From the NCBI GenBank assembly GCA_029550345.1, contig JAKPHK010000068.1, positions 142,244 to 206,243 on the forward strand: DNA of 64,000 bases, read 5' to 3'. This document shows positions 52,779 to 64,000 of this stretch, one piece after another (position 1 is the stretch's first letter; each line of letters begins with the position of its first letter). The notes under the pieces are model-generated. The model was not told the origin of the DNA. It did not search any database and saw only the letters and a list, made by a program, of their open reading frames with translations. This DNA comes from Pseudomonadota bacterium (GTDB lineage Bacteria > Pseudomonadota > Alphaproteobacteria > Sphingomonadales > Sphingomonadaceae). The position numbers and the translations under genes were made by a program.

Positions 52779-53633
52779 ATGACACGCAATTTCATCCTGC
52801 GGATCGTCTGTAACGATCGCCCCGGCATCGTCGCGCGGGTTTCAAGCTATCTCGCCGCGCTGGGCTGCAACATCCTTGATGCCCAGCAGTTCGAGGATCG
52901 GCGCACCCGCCGGTTCTTCATGCGGGTAGTGTTCGATCCCGCCAGCCACGACATCGAAACCCTGCGCACCGGCTTTACCCCGATCGCGGCCGATCTGGGG
53001 ATGGAATGGGAATTGCGCGATCCCGCCGTGCCACAGAAAGTGCTGATCCTGGTGTCCGGTTTCGATCACTGTCTGGTCGATCTGCTTTATCGCAAGCACA
53101 TCGGAGAAATCGCGATGGACGTGGTCGGGATCGTTTCCAACCACCCGCGCGCAGACGATCAGCCGCAGGTCGTGCCCGGCATTCCGTTCCACCATCTGCC
53201 GATCACGCGCGACACCAAGCCCCAGCAGGAAGCCGCCATTCGCGCGATCATCGACGATACCGGTGCGGATCTGGTGGTGCTGGCCCGCTATATGCAGATC
53301 CTGTCGGACGAGATGGCACAGTTCCTTTCAGGGCGCTGCATCAACATCCACCACAGCTTCCTGCCCGGCTTCAAGGGCGCCAAGCCCTATCACCAGGCCT
53401 ATGAGCGCGGGGTGAAGATGATCGGCGCGACCAGCCACTACGTCACCGCCGATCTCGATGAAGGGCCGATCATCGCCCAGGATGTTGAGGCGATCACCCA
53501 TCGCGATACCCCCGAAGATCTGGTCGCCAAGGGCCGCGATGTCGAGCGCCGGGTTCTGGCCAGCGCGGTCAAGATGCATCTCGAAGGCCGGGTTTTCCTG
53601 AACGGCACGCGCACGGTGGTTTTCGCCAACTGA
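52779..53633 (+). CDS. purU: Formyltetrahydrofolate deformylase
   Basis: Hydrolyses 10-formyl-THF to formate and THF. The 284-residue protein has an N-terminal ACT-like domain ([20 protein letters not shown]) and a formyltransferase-fold domain with [20 protein letters not shown], the catalytic [20 protein letters not shown] (Asn/His) and [20 protein letters not shown] (Asp). All catalytic residues are present. It lies 65 bases after the transporter gene and may have its own promoter. Confidence 0.95.
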   Translation: MTRNFILRIVCNDRPGIVARVSSYLAALGCNILDAQQFEDRRTRRFFMRVVFDPASHDIETLRTGFTPIAADLGMEWELRDPAVPQKVLILVSGFDHCLVDLLYRKHIGEIAMDVVGIVSNHPRADDQPQVVPGIPFHHLPITRDTKPQQEAAIRAIIDDTGADLVVLARYMQILSDEMAQFLSGRCINIHHSFLPGFKGAKPYHQAYERGVKMIGATSHYVTADLDEGPIIAQDVEAITHRDTPEDLVAKGRDVERRVLASAVKMHLEGRVFLNGTRTVVFAN

Positions 53634-53651
53634 CGGCGGGCCGGGCGCGGA

Positions 53652-54401
53652 TCAGGCCCGGCTCTGTGCCTCTGCCGCGAGCCGCAGCAGCGATCGGCGC
53701 AGCGCCCTGACCCTGACGGGGTCCGGCGCCTGACCGAGGAAGCTGGCCGACATCCCGGCGATCACCCGATCGTTTTCGTCGGTGACGGGAATGGCCACGC
53801 AGAACAGATCCTCGCGCACCTCAAACCGGTCATAGGCAACGCCTTCATCGCGCACGATTACCAGTTCGCGCCGCAGCTGCTCGGGCGTGGTGATGGTCCG
53901 CGGGGTCAGCGGCACGAAGGGGCCGTTGGCCAGATAACTTTCCAGCTCGTCATCCGGCAAAGCCGCCAGCAGCACCTTTCCGATGCCCGAGCAATAGGCC
54001 TCAAGCTGCATATGCTCCTGGGTAAACAGTTCCTGCCCGCCGCCGTTTTCCTTGGCCAGATAGGTCACCATGCCGTCTTCCAGAATCCCAAAGTGGACAA
54101 GCACCGAGTGCTTGGCCGCCAGCTTGCGCAGCGAACGCCGCAGGGCCAGCGCCAGCCGCCGTTCTGGTGCCTGGTCCGCGACCTGCGGCGATGGCAGGGC
54201 CTGGCCAGGCAGGAAGCAGCCCCACTCGTTACGCTCGATGAACCCTTCCGCCTCAAGCGTTAGAGAGAGCCGGTGGGCCGTCGGCAGCGGTACGCCTTGT
54301 TGCCGCGCGATCTCCGACAGGGTCGAGCGGCCACCATCGGCCAGAATCGCCTGAAGCAGGCGCAGTCCCTTCGCCAGGGTTGTTGACTGCTTGGTCGCCA
54401 T
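53652..54401 (-). CDS. IclR-family regulator, MhpR-like
   Basis: A 249-residue transcription factor with an N-terminal winged HTH (LAKGLRLLQAILADGGRSTL, then EIARQQGVPLPTAHRLSLTL) and a C-terminal IclR effector domain (LEAYCSGIGKVLLAALPDDE and VAIPVTDENDRVIAGMSASF). E. coli MhpR, which activates the mhp operon, is an IclR protein, and this gene is divergent from mhpDFE-like genes, so it most likely controls them. The effector is expected to be a phenylpropionate, not shown. Confidence 0.88.
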   Translation of the reverse strand: MATKQSTTLAKGLRLLQAILADGGRSTLSEIARQQGVPLPTAHRLSLTLEAEGFIERNEWGCFLPGQALPSPQVADQAPERRLALALRRSLRKLAAKHSVLVHFGILEDGMVTYLAKENGGGQELFTQEHMQLEAYCSGIGKVLLAALPDDELESYLANGPFVPLTPRTITTPEQLRRELVIVRDEGVAYDRFEVREDLFCVAIPVTDENDRVIAGMSASFLGQAPDPVRVRALRRSLLRLAAEAQSRA

Positions 54402-54503
54402 GCCTCTGACTGGCAAGAATGATCTCACTATGCAAGATTTATGTAGTTGTAGAAGATCGAACGAATGCCAAATCGGGTTACAAGGACAGCGAGGAGAGAT
54501 GCC
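54402..54503. promoter_or_regulatory. Divergent regulator/mhpD promoter region
   Basis: A 102-base gap, clearly richer in A and T than its surroundings, between the IclR-type regulator and the hydratase gene. It should contain both promoters and the regulator's operator. I see no convincing perfect palindrome. Confidence 0.45.
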
Positions 54504-55289
54504 GTGAACGCCATCTATCAGGAAGCCGCAAAACGCCTGCGCGATGCCTATGCGGGCAGCACCGTCGCCCCGCTGCGCGATCTGCTGGAACCGACCGATT
54601 CCGTCGGCGCTTATGCCGTGCAGGAAATCAACACCCGGCTGTGGCAGGCAGAAGGCCGCCGCATCGTCGGCCGCAAAGCCGGGCTGACCGCCGAAGCCGT
54701 GCAGAAGCAGCTGGGCGTTGACCAGCCCGATTTCGGCGTGCTGTTCGCCGATATGCAGATTGCCGACGGCGGGCGGCTCGATCCGGCGCAGTCGATCCAG
54801 CCCAAGGCCGAAGCCGAAATCGCCTTCGTTCTGGGTGCCGATCTGCCCTCCCCTCAGACCACCGCCGAACAGGTGGCAGAGGCGGTGGCGAGCGTCCACG
54901 CCGCGATCGAGATCGTCGATAGCCGCATTGCCGACTGGAAGATCACCTTTGCCGATACCGTTGCCGACAACGGTTCATCGGCGTTCTTCGTCCTGGCCGA
55001 GGCGGGGCTGCCGCTCAGCGGACTGGATCTGCCCGCTGCGGACATGACGATGACCGTCAACGGCGCGGCCGTATCGCGCGGCAGCGGGGCGGCGGTGATG
55101 GGCAATCCGCTGAACGCGGCGGCCTGGCTGGCGCGTACCCTGGCCGAGCGGGGCGAGCCGCTGAAGGCCGGAGACATCCTGTTGGCCGGGGCCCTCGGGC
55201 CGATGATCACGCTCAACCCCGGTGACCGGGTTCATGCAATCGTTGGCGGCATCGGTGAATGCGGCTTTAGCTTTGGAGATGCGGAATGA
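54504..55289 (+). CDS. mhpD: 2-keto-4-pentenoate hydratase
   Basis: Adds water to 2-hydroxypenta-2,4-dienoate to give 4-hydroxy-2-oxovalerate, the lower meta-cleavage step. The 261-residue protein has [36 protein letters not shown] and [20 protein letters not shown], matching the MhpD/BphH/XylJ family. It starts at GTG 54504 after a GAGGAG site. First gene of the plus-strand catabolic operon; overlaps mhpF by ATGA. Confidence 0.93.
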   Translation: MNAIYQEAAKRLRDAYAGSTVAPLRDLLEPTDSVGAYAVQEINTRLWQAEGRRIVGRKAGLTAEAVQKQLGVDQPDFGVLFADMQIADGGRLDPAQSIQPKAEAEIAFVLGADLPSPQTTAEQVAEAVASVHAAIEIVDSRIADWKITFADTVADNGSSAFFVLAEAGLPLSGLDLPAADMTMTVNGAAVSRGSGAAVMGNPLNAAAWLARTLAERGEPLKAGDILLAGALGPMITLNPGDRVHAIVGGIGECGFSFGDAE

Positions 55290-56230
55290 GTGGCAAGACC
55301 AAGGTTGCCATCATCGGATCGGGCAATATCGGCACCGACCTGATGATCAAGGTGATGCGCCTGTCAAAAACCCTGGAGATGGGCGTGATGGTGGGGATCG
55401 ATCCCGAATCCGATGGCCTGGCCAGGGCCCAGCGGATGGGCGTGGCCACCACCCACGAAGGGATCGACGGCCTGATCGCCATGCCCGAATTCGCCGATGT
55501 CGAAATCGTTTTCGACGCGACCAGCGCCGGCGCGCACAAGCGCAACAACGAACTGGTTCAGGCCGCGGGCAAGCGGATGGTCGATCTGACCCCGGCCGCG
55601 ATCGGCCCCTATGTTGTCCCGCCGGTCAACGGCGAAACCTGCCTTGATGCAAAGAACGTCAACATGGTCACCTGCGGCGGCCAGGCCACTATCCCGATCG
55701 TCGCGGCGGTCAACCGTGTTGCCAAGGTCCACTATGGCGAAATCGTCGCCTCGATCTCCTCGAAGAGCGCCGGTCCCGGCACCCGCGCCAATATCGACGA
55801 GTTCACCGAAACCACCAGCCAGGCAATCATGGACGTCGGCGGCGCGACCCGCGGCAAGGCGATCATCATCCTCAACCCCGCCGAACCGCCGCTGATCATG
55901 CGCGATACGGTCTATTGCCTGTGCGAAGATGCCGATCAGGACGCGATCCGCAAAAGCGTGCACGACATGGTGGCAGAGGTGCAGACCTATGTCCCCGGCT
56001 ACCGCATGAAGCAGGCTGTGTAGTTCGAACACATCGGATCGAACCGCCCGCTGCGCATTCCTGAAATGGACGCCCAGTTCACGGGGCTCAAGGTTTCGGT
56101 CTTCCTCGAAGTGGAAGGCGCGGCGCACTATCTCCCGGCCTATGCCGGCAACCTCGACATCATGACCTCCGCCGCGCTGCGGACCGCTGAAAAGATGGTG
56201 GCGCGTATGCATGAAGGAGCCCCGGCATGA
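55286..56230 (+). pseudogene. mhpF: Acetaldehyde dehydrogenase (acylating), interrupted by an amber codon
   Basis: Converts acetaldehyde to acetyl-CoA, normally in a channelling complex with the aldolase. The N-terminal 245 codons are intact, with NAD site [12 protein letters not shown], active-site cysteine in [12 protein letters not shown] and [19 protein letters not shown]. At 56021-56023 the frame has TAG in KQAV-TAG-FEHIG, exactly where relatives have Gln (VQFE). The frame then continues with normal family sequence ([20 protein letters not shown]) to a TGA at 56230 that overlaps mhpE by ATGA. One C-to-T change (CAG to TAG) explains it. It is a nonsense allele, a readthrough site or a sequencing error. 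Confidence 0.85.
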
Positions 56231-57249
56231 CCTTTGATCCGACCACCACCAAGCTCTACATCCAGGACGTTACCCTGCGTGACGGGATGCACGCGATCCG
56301 CCACCAGTATGGCCTCGATCACGTCAAGGCGATCGCCCGCGCGCTCGATCAGGCCAAGATCGATGCGATTGAGGTTGCGCACGGCGACGGGCTGCAGGGA
56401 TCGAGTTTCAACTACGGCTTTGGCGCCTACACCGATTGGGACTGGATCGGCGCCGTTGCCGAGGTTCTTGAACATTCGGTGCTGACCACCCTGCTGCTGC
56501 CGGGCATCGGCACGGTCCACGATCTCAAGCACGCCTATGAAATGGGCGTCCGCTCGGTCCGGATCGCCACCCATTGCACCGAAGCCGATGTGTCGAAGCA
56601 GCACATCGAGGCGGCCCGCAACCTTGGGATCGACGTCTCGGGCTTTCTGATGATGAGCCACATGACCAGCCCCGAAGCGCTGGCCCAGCAGGCCTTGCTG
56701 ATGGAAAGCTATGGCGCGCACTGCGTCTATGTGACCGACAGCGGCGGGGCCATGAACATGGACGAATATGCCGCGCGCCTGCAGGCCTATGACCGGGTTC
56801 TCAAGCCCGAAACCCAGCGCGGCGTTCACGCCCACCACAACCTTTCGCTGGGGGTCGCCAATTCGATGGTCGCGGTTCAGAACGGCGCAGTGCGGGTCGA
56901 TGCCAGCCTGGCGGGCGTGGGCGCGGGCGCGGGCAATGCCCCGCTGGAGGTGTTCATCGCCGCCGCCGATCGCTGCGGCTGGAACCACGGCTGCGATCTG
57001 TTTGCGCTGATGGACGCGGCGGAGGATCTGGTGCGGCCGCTACAGGACCGTCCGGTCCGGGTCGATCGCGAAACGCTGACGCTGGGCTATGCCGGGGTCT
57101 ATTCCAGCTTCCTGCGGCACGCTGAAAAGGCGTCTGAGGATTACGGCGTCGATACCCGCTCGATCCTGGCCGAAGTTGGCCGCCGCAAGATGGTCGGCGG
57201 GCAGGAAGACATGATTGTCGATATCGCGCTTGATCTGCTGAAGCATTGA
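56227..57249 (+). CDS. mhpE: 4-hydroxy-2-oxovalerate aldolase
   Basis: Cleaves 4-hydroxy-2-oxovalerate to pyruvate and acetaldehyde, passing the latter to MhpF. The 340-residue DmpG/MhpE-type protein has [19 protein letters not shown] (metal and catalytic residues), [35 protein letters not shown] and [20 protein letters not shown]. The start overlaps the mhpF end by ATGA and the stop overlaps the next gene by TTGA. With MhpF broken, the acetaldehyde would have no dedicated partner. Confidence 0.95.
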   Translation: MTFDPTTTKLYIQDVTLRDGMHAIRHQYGLDHVKAIARALDQAKIDAIEVAHGDGLQGSSFNYGFGAYTDWDWIGAVAEVLEHSVLTTLLLPGIGTVHDLKHAYEMGVRSVRIATHCTEADVSKQHIEAARNLGIDVSGFLMMSHMTSPEALAQQALLMESYGAHCVYVTDSGGAMNMDEYAARLQAYDRVLKPETQRGVHAHHNLSLGVANSMVAVQNGAVRVDASLAGVGAGAGNAPLEVFIAAADRCGWNHGCDLFALMDAAEDLVRPLQDRPVRVDRETLTLGYAGVYSSFLRHAEKASEDYGVDTRSILAEVGRRKMVGGQEDMIVDIALDLLKH

Positions 57250-58199
57250 ACGAGGGCGCGCCGCGCATTCTGGTGATCGGGGCCGGCGCCGCCGGATCGG
57301 CGCTGGCCGCCCTGCTCCACCGGGCCGGCGCGCAGGTTTCCCTGCTTGCCAGGGGCAACCGGCTGGCCCGGCTCTGTGAACAGGGGCTGCACTTTGCCGA
57401 CAGCACCGGGACGCGGAGCGTGCCGGTCCCGGCAGTCAGCTGGGACGCGATTGCGGAGCCACCCGATCTGGCTCTTCTGGCGGTGAAGACCTGCGATCTT
57501 GACGGCGCACTTGCCCAGGCCGCGTGCCGCCCGTTGCTGCGCGATGCCGCCTTCGTCACGCTGCAAAACGGGATCGACGCGCCGGATCAGGTATGCCGCG
57601 CCCTCCCCCAGGCCCGCGTCATCGCCGCCCGGATGCACGGCTTCGTCGAATATGACGGCGATATGCTGCGGCACGTCGGCGTGCCGATTTCACTTGCCTT
57701 CGCAGCATGGCGGCCCGAACCCGGGCAGACTCAAGCCTGTGAAAGCGTTCTGTCGCAGTTCCATGCGGTGCTGGAAGCAGCCGGGATCGGGGCAAGCCGG
57801 GAAGACCGGATCGAAGCTGCCCTGTGGACCAAATTCATGCTTGCCGCTTCGCTTGGTGGCACCGCAGCCGCGCTGGGGGTTCCGGCCGGACAGGTTCTTT
57901 CCAGTGCCGAAGGTGCGGCCTTGCTGCGCGGCGCGATGGAAGAGATTGCCCGGCTGGCGCAGCGCAGCGGCATTGCCCTGCCCGCCGACTGCGCAGAGCA
58001 GACGCTGCGGTTCATCGCGGGCTTTCCGGCCGAAGCCACCACCTCGCTGCAACGCGATCTTGAGGCGGGAAATCGCAGCGAATACGCGGCGCTGGTCGGT
58101 GCCGCACTGCGCCTGGGCCGCGATCTGGAAGAGCCGCTGCGGGCCTTCCCCGCAATAGACGCGATGGTCCGCGCGCGCGGGATCACGCCGATCGGCTGA
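57246..58199 (+). CDS. 2-dehydropantoate 2-reductase-like oxidoreductase (ApbA/PanE)
   Basis: A 317-residue NADPH-dependent ketoacid reductase: Rossmann start [53 protein letters not shown], and the C-terminal [19 protein letters not shown] with [18 protein letters not shown]. It starts with TTG, overlapping the aldolase stop, so it is part of the operon. PanE paralogues in catabolic clusters probably act on pathway ketoacids or aldehydes rather than in pantothenate synthesis. Convergent with the nitronate monooxygenase-family gene by 17 bases. Confidence 0.85.
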   Translation: MNEGAPRILVIGAGAAGSALAALLHRAGAQVSLLARGNRLARLCEQGLHFADSTGTRSVPVPAVSWDAIAEPPDLALLAVKTCDLDGALAQAACRPLLRDAAFVTLQNGIDAPDQVCRALPQARVIAARMHGFVEYDGDMLRHVGVPISLAFAAWRPEPGQTQACESVLSQFHAVLEAAGIGASREDRIEAALWTKFMLAASLGGTAAALGVPAGQVLSSAEGAALLRGAMEEIARLAQRSGIALPADCAEQTLRFIAGFPAEATTSLQRDLEAGNRSEYAALVGAALRLGRDLEEPLRAFPAIDAMVRARGITPIG

Positions 58200-59009
58200 C
58201 CGCCCCGGCAGCGGCATATTGCTGCGCCAGATCTTCGACAATTGCGGCGAGCGGGCGCGCGCCGGGAGTCTGCCCCGCCCCCCAGATATCCTTCCACGCC
58301 TTTGACGACGAATGCAGGTTCGAAAAGTCTGGCGCGGCAACCGGCTTGCCCTCGCGGCTGTCCAACTGGGCCTTCTCAAGGCTGGGCCGCAACCAGTTGG
58401 CCGGAACCCCCGACACGGCATCCGTGGTGACAACATCGGCGCTGCTGCACTGGCCCAGCAGTTGCCGGTTCTCATCGCTGACCAGGCTTTCCTGCGCGGC
58501 GATGAAATGGGTGCCGATATAGGCCAGGTCGGCCCCTGCGGCCTCGGCGGCACGGATCGCCCGGCCGGTCGCGATTCCGCCCGCCAGTGCGATCGGACCG
58601 TCCCAGAATTGCCGGACCTCATCGACGAAGGCAAAGGGGTTGAGCGTGCCGGTGTGGCCGCCCGCACCCGCGGTGACGAGGATCAGGCCATCAGCCCCGC
58701 CGGCAATCGCCTTGCGCGCCTGGGCCACCGAAATCACATCGGCAAAAACTGCGCCGCCATAGGCGTGGACCTGTTCGGTCACGCGCGCCGGGCTGCCCAT
58801 CGCGGCGAAGGCCGCGTCGATCTGCGCCAGCCAATCGGCCAGCACTTCGATCGTCCGGGCATTGGGTGCAGGCAAGGCGCCCAGGACCCCTGCCTGTCCG
58901 GCGGCGATGACCATGTCCGGGCCGCTGATCAAAAACATCGGGGCGACCACGATCGGCAGGCGCAGATCGCGCCTGACATCGGCCAGCAGATCACGACCGG
59001 CCTGGGTGC

Positions 59010-59013
<4 letters not shown>
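58183..59013 (-). CDS. Nitronate monooxygenase-family flavoprotein (short form)
   Basis: A 276-residue FMN TIM-barrel oxidoreductase: LRLPIVVAPMFLISGPDMVI, GGADGLILVTAGAGGHTGTL, IALAGGIATGRAIRAAEAAG and GADLAYIGTHFIAAQES. It starts at GTG 59013, overlapping the transporter stop by GTGA. Some relatives act as enoyl reductases or nitronate oxygenases; its place in this aromatic cluster is not explained by the classical pathway. A paralogue group member (long form) lies at 9401-10807. Confidence 0.85.
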
Positions 59014-61145
<2,132 letters not shown>

Positions 61146-61342
61146 ATTCGTGCTCTCCGGCATAGAGGTCAGACCCTGACACCGAAGGAGTTGCACGGCG
61201 GCAGGAATGCACCAAAGCATCCGCGCGCCCAGACGTTCGCCGATTTTGCCCTGGTTCCGGGCTTTATGGTTTGCCCCGGCCGGAATGTCACGCACCCGGC
61301 ACGGCGGCCGGGCGCAGCGAGCCGCTTTGCCGCCTGACGGCA

Positions 61343-61358
61343 ACCGCGCGAACGCGGT
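61343..61358. repeat. Short GC hairpin between mhpB and flavin reductase
   Basis: ACCGCG-CGAA-CGCGGT is a perfect 6-bp inverted repeat. On the mhpB transcript (minus strand) the loop is UUCG, a very stable tetraloop. It lies 45 bases after the mhpB stop in a 257-base gap with no gene. It could protect the message end or attenuate the downstream genes. Confidence 0.45.
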
Positions 61359-61402
61359 CCGGACGGGTTCGGTTCCGGTCACCTCAGCCCGGAACGCGCG
61401 GC

Positions 61403-62398
61403 TCATCGCCCCGCACCGTCGCTTTGCTGCTGGCCGCTTAGCGCTTCGGGCTGACCCACGTGTTCAGCGGTCACCGCGCCATAGCCAGCAATCCATTCAT
61501 TGATCGGCCGATAATAGTCCTTGCGCGCGGTATAGGCGCCATTGCTGGAAATCGCCGCAAAGGCGGCCACCCAGGTGCGGACTTCATGGGTAGAGCGCCC
61601 GGCCTCGCGCGAGATTTCGGCGATGTCGAACTTGTCCGCCTCGGCCACGCGCCCGGACACAAGCAGGTCGATGAACCATTCGTCCCATTCGGGATTGAGC
61701 GGCGTCAATGTGCTTTGCGGTGTCCCATATATCTGCCCTGCGGCAATGGTTCTGGCTTGCCGTGCGGCGCGCGCCTCTTCCGTCGGGTTGCGCCCGGCGA
61801 TCAGGAACTCACGAACATCGTCGGGAGCCCCCGCCACCAGCGGCACTGGCGGCTCGTGCGAGAGACCGCCCGTGCCCAGCACCAGCACCCGCTTGTCCAG
61901 TCCCGCCAGATACCGCCCCACCGCATCGCCCAGTTTGCGGATCCGACGATAAGCCGCGAACGGCGGCGCGACGCAATTGATGATGATCGGGATCACCGGA
62001 TAGCGGGTCAGACTGCCAGTCATTTCCTCAAATGTCTGGGTGCAGCCGTGATCGACCTGCAGACGGTGCGACAGGGCGACATCGATGTCGCTTTCATGCA
62101 GATGCTCAACCAGGCCCAGCGCGAGGTCAGACGGCACCGAAAGGGCGCCCGGCAAAGTCTTGTAATCGGCGACTGATTCTGCCGCCGTGGCGACCACGAA
62201 GGGCGGCATCAGATCATAGAACAAGCCGTTGTAGTGGTCCGGCGCGAAGATCACGATCAGCTCCGGATCGAACGCCTCCACCTCAGCACGCGCCCGGGCA
62301 GTCACCGCATCGACTTCGGCTACCACATCGGCCCCGGGATCGTTGATCCCCCGCAGCGGACTGTGCGTCAGGCATTTGAGCATGATTTTCGATGCCAT
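61403..62398 (-). CDS. mhpB: 2,3-dihydroxyphenylpropionate 1,2-dioxygenase-like extradiol dioxygenase
   Basis: Fe(II) ring-cleaving dioxygenase of the class III/LigB fold. The 331-residue protein has CLTHSPLRGINDPG (first metal-ligand region), LIVIFAPDHYNGLFYDLMPP, LSHRLQVDHGCTQTFEEM (catalytic histidine), VIPIIINCVAPPFAAYRRIR and LGTGGLSHEPPVPLV, all typical of MhpB. It produces the ring-opened substrate that MhpC would hydrolyse. ATG 62398 (MASKIM) or the inner ATG 62383 are both possible. Confidence 0.93.
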   Translation of the reverse strand: MASKIMLKCLTHSPLRGINDPGADVVAEVDAVTARARAEVEAFDPELIVIFAPDHYNGLFYDLMPPFVVATAAESVADYKTLPGALSVPSDLALGLVEHLHESDIDVALSHRLQVDHGCTQTFEEMTGSLTRYPVIPIIINCVAPPFAAYRRIRKLGDAVGRYLAGLDKRVLVLGTGGLSHEPPVPLVAGAPDDVREFLIAGRNPTEEARAARQARTIAAGQIYGTPQSTLTPLNPEWDEWFIDLLVSGRVAEADKFDIAEISREAGRSTHEVRTWVAAFAAISSNGAYTARKDYYRPINEWIAGYGAVTAEHVGQPEALSGQQQSDGAGR

Positions 62399-62402
62399 TA
62401 CA

Positions 62403-62699
62403 TCAGGCCTTGTAGTGAATTTGCACACAACATCCGCCGTCCCGGTGCAGCACCGTTTGTTCGCCGGATTCGAAGACATCCCATCCTTGCGGCCGATACT
62501 TTCCTATCTGATCGCGCACGGCAATGCCCTCGCCGCGTGTGTGCAACAGGTGAACAGGTCCACGCAGGCAAATCCGTGCCCCGATCCAACGATCACGGTC
62601 AGGTAACGCCAGAACTAAAGTGGCAGCCGCACAGTCCAGCGGAACCCGCCGACGGAAAATCAGAAAATCCGATCGAAACGGTCCGCCGGTAAATGGCAA
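62403..62699 (-). CDS. Hypothetical protein upstream of mhpB, possible gene remnant
   Basis: An open frame of 98 residues ends four bases before mhpB, a spacing that suggests translational linkage. The C-terminal part (RGPVHLLHTRGEGIAVRDQI, ESGEQTVLHRDGGCCVQIHY) looks protein-like, but I recognise no family. Base use is less GC-rich at third positions than in mhpB. It may be the 3' remnant of a larger gene cut by the neighbouring integrated element, or chance. Confidence 0.35.
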   Translation of the reverse strand: MPFTGGPFRSDFLIFRRRVPLDCAAATLVLALPDRDRWIGARICLRGPVHLLHTRGEGIAVRDQIGKYRPQGWDVFESGEQTVLHRDGGCCVQIHYKA

Positions 62700-62890
62700 T
62701 GACCTGAAATGGTAGCGGAGGAGGCGCTATAACTTTCGTCTCGGGCAATTTCAGAGCGTCTCCAACTACTCTGTAAAATCAGCGATTTATCTTGTAACGT
62801 GTTCGCGGTCGGTCGCCCTGAATCGCCTAAATTCCCGCTGAAATGTGGGAACGATTGTGGGACCAAATACCCCCGTTTTTGGCGGTATAA

Positions 62891-62914
62891 ATCCCTGACA
62901 GGGACTCGAACCTG
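62891..62914. other. Possible integration site with tRNA T-arm-like sequence
   Basis: Read on the minus strand, 62901-62912 is GGTTCGAGTCCC, identical to the conserved T-arm core of many tRNAs, and it directly abuts the integrase start codon. The neighbouring TCCCTG-A-CAGGGA (62892-62904) is a perfect dyad. A 3' tRNA fragment next to an integrase gene is what attL looks like after integration into a tRNA gene. The T-stem is not perfectly formed and no CCA end is seen, so this is tentative. Confidence 0.4.
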
Positions 62915-64000
62915 ATGGCGCTGACAGTATTGAAAGTGAAGAACGCGAAGCCCGGTCGCCATGTCGATGGCAGGGGCTTGTGCCTGGTCGTAAAGCCTAG
63001 CGGCGCGCGCACCTGGGTGCTGCGCATGCAGTTGAAAGGCCACCGCCGCGACTATGGGCTGGGATCGGCGCATGATGTTTCGCTGACCGATGCCAGAACA
63101 GCGGCAGCAGAATTGCGCCGCCGGGTTCGTGACGGCTTCGATCCTGTCGCCGAGCGGCGAAAGGCACGCAAGGTCATACCGACCTTCGAGGCGGCAACCC
63201 GGACGTGCCATGAAACCCTGGGCGACGGTTGGAAGGATGGCCATCATGCCCGCTGGCTTTCGGGGTTTGAGCGACACCTCTTTCCGCGCATCGGCAAGAA
63301 GCCGGTCGATAAGGTGGACAGCGCCAGCGTCGTCGAGGCTCTCTCACCGATCTGGCTTGAGATACCGGAAACAGCCCGGCGCTTGCTCCAGCGCATCGGC
63401 GTTGTGCTCGATTTCGCGCATGTGAAAGGCTGGGTGCCAGAAGAGGTTTCATTGCGTTCGGTGCGCAAGGGGCTGCCGCGTCAGAACGACAAGCGGGGGC
63501 ACATGGAGGCCATGCCATATTCCGATGTCCCGGCGCTGATGCAGAAGCTTGCCGCCGCCTCCCCAACGACGGGGCGCGATGCCTTGCGCTTCACGATCTA
63601 CAATGCAGTGCGGTCCAACGAGACGCGCCTTGCGGTATGGGCCGAGTTCGATCTCGAGAACGCGGTATGGACCATTCCGGCTGCACGGATGAAGGCGGGC
63701 GAAACCCATGTGGTGCCGCTTTCGGCAGCGGTTGTGGCACTGCTGCGCAAACGCTGGGAAGAGCGGACCAGCGATACGGGCTTGGTCTTTTCCAACGATG
63801 GCAAGAAGCCGATCAGCGACATGACTATGACCAAGCTGCTGCGCGACGATGGTTTCGCGAGCATCACCGTGCATGGCTTCCGATCCACCTTCACAGACTG
63901 GGCTGCCGAATGCACCGACTTCCCCAAGGAGGTTGCTGACAAGGCCCTCGCCCACAAGCTGCCCAATAAGGTCGAAGCCGCCTACCGCCGAACCGATTTC
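62915..64000 (+). CDS. Tyrosine recombinase/integrase (P4/DUF4102 type), partial
   Basis: Site-specific recombinase of genomic islands and prophages. The 362 residues visible include the N-terminal arm-binding domain (RHVDGRGLCLVVKPSGARTW, DYGLGSAHDVSLTDARTAAA), a core-binding domain and the catalytic domain. The active-site residues seen are Arg in IYNAVRSNETRLA, His-x-x-Arg in TVHGFRSTFTDWA, His in ALAHKLPN and the nucleophile Tyr in EAAYRRTDF just before the window ends. The C terminus is outside the window. It marks the start of an integrated element to the right. Confidence 0.93.
   Translation, partial: MALTVLKVKNAKPGRHVDGRGLCLVVKPSGARTWVLRMQLKGHRRDYGLGSAHDVSLTDARTAAAELRRRVRDGFDPVAERRKARKVIPTFEAATRTCHETLGDGWKDGHHARWLSGFERHLFPRIGKKPVDKVDSASVVEALSPIWLEIPETARRLLQRIGVVLDFAHVKGWVPEEVSLRSVRKGLPRQNDKRGHMEAMPYSDVPALMQKLAAASPTTGRDALRFTIYNAVRSNETRLAVWAEFDLENAVWTIPAARMKAGETHVVPLSAAVVALLRKRWEERTSDTGLVFSNDGKKPISDMTMTKLLRDDGFASITVHGFRSTFTDWAAECTDFPKEVADKALAHKLPNKVEAAYRRTDF

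Noticed and set aside
62880..62914. A complete tRNA gene at the integrase start
   Set aside because: Only the T-arm core matches; no anticodon arm, acceptor stem or CCA end can be drawn.

Overview
The window is GC-rich alphaproteobacterial chromosome, most likely from the Sphingomonadales (Novosphingobium/Sphingobium-like). The reasons are an RNase E whose S1 domain is split by a charged insertion and which ends in GWWQRTFGE, a complete exosortase-A/exopolysaccharide cluster in the order familiar from sphingomonads, and dense packing with many 4-base start/stop overlaps (ATGA, GTGA, TTGA). The species call is inference; no rRNA is present and I found no complete tRNA gene.

1-30 kb is mostly housekeeping. 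The start of the complex I operon (nuoA-nuoB-secreted protein-nuoC) runs off the left edge. Then come an aldehyde dehydrogenase, a YbjN protein, a thiolase, a small lipoprotein, an SH3-like protein, a 2-hydroxyacid dehydrogenase, the ammonium channel AmtB, and a cell-wall/translation block on the minus strand (amidase, PBP1A, peroxiredoxin, RF2, a lipoprotein methyltransferase, a nitronate monooxygenase). RNase E follows with a strong terminator. At 20.9-22.5 kb lies an unusual cassette: two paralogous LuxR-type DNA-binding proteins, each with a C-terminal membrane anchor, flank a polytopic membrane protein, and all three genes overlap by 4 bases. Orphan sdhB, a thioesterase, zapE, a ZnuD-like receptor and a CHASE2-EAL phosphodiesterase follow. 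The 450-base gap at 29.74-30.19 kb holds a possible 13-codon gene with a good ribosome site and a GAAA-capped terminator.

30.2-48.9 kb is an exosortase-A (XrtA/PEP-CTERM) exopolysaccharide cluster: amidotransferase, exosortase fused to EpsI, glycosyltransferase, FemAB-like protein, deacetylase, ATPase, outer-membrane protein, tyrosine kinase, chain-length protein and export lipoprotein. Next to it sits a two-strand module (PLP decarboxylase, AMP ligase, GNAT/FemAB-like protein, carrier protein, two hydrolase-fold proteins) whose product is unknown.

48.9-53.6 kb carries trxB, an alpha/beta hydrolase, a tyrosine phosphatase, a YeiH-type transporter and purU. 53.6-62.4 kb is a catabolic cluster resembling the mhp (3-(3-hydroxyphenyl)propionate) meta-cleavage pathway. 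It has an IclR regulator divergent from mhpD-mhpF-mhpE-panE-like, and an opposing mhpB-flavin reductase-mhpC'-mhpT-nitronate monooxygenase operon. Two lesions are visible: mhpF has an in-frame amber codon, and mhpC is cut short by a deletion that fuses it to the transporter gene. From 62.9 kb a tyrosine integrase begins beside a tRNA-T-arm-like sequence, probably the left end of an integrated element extending beyond the window.
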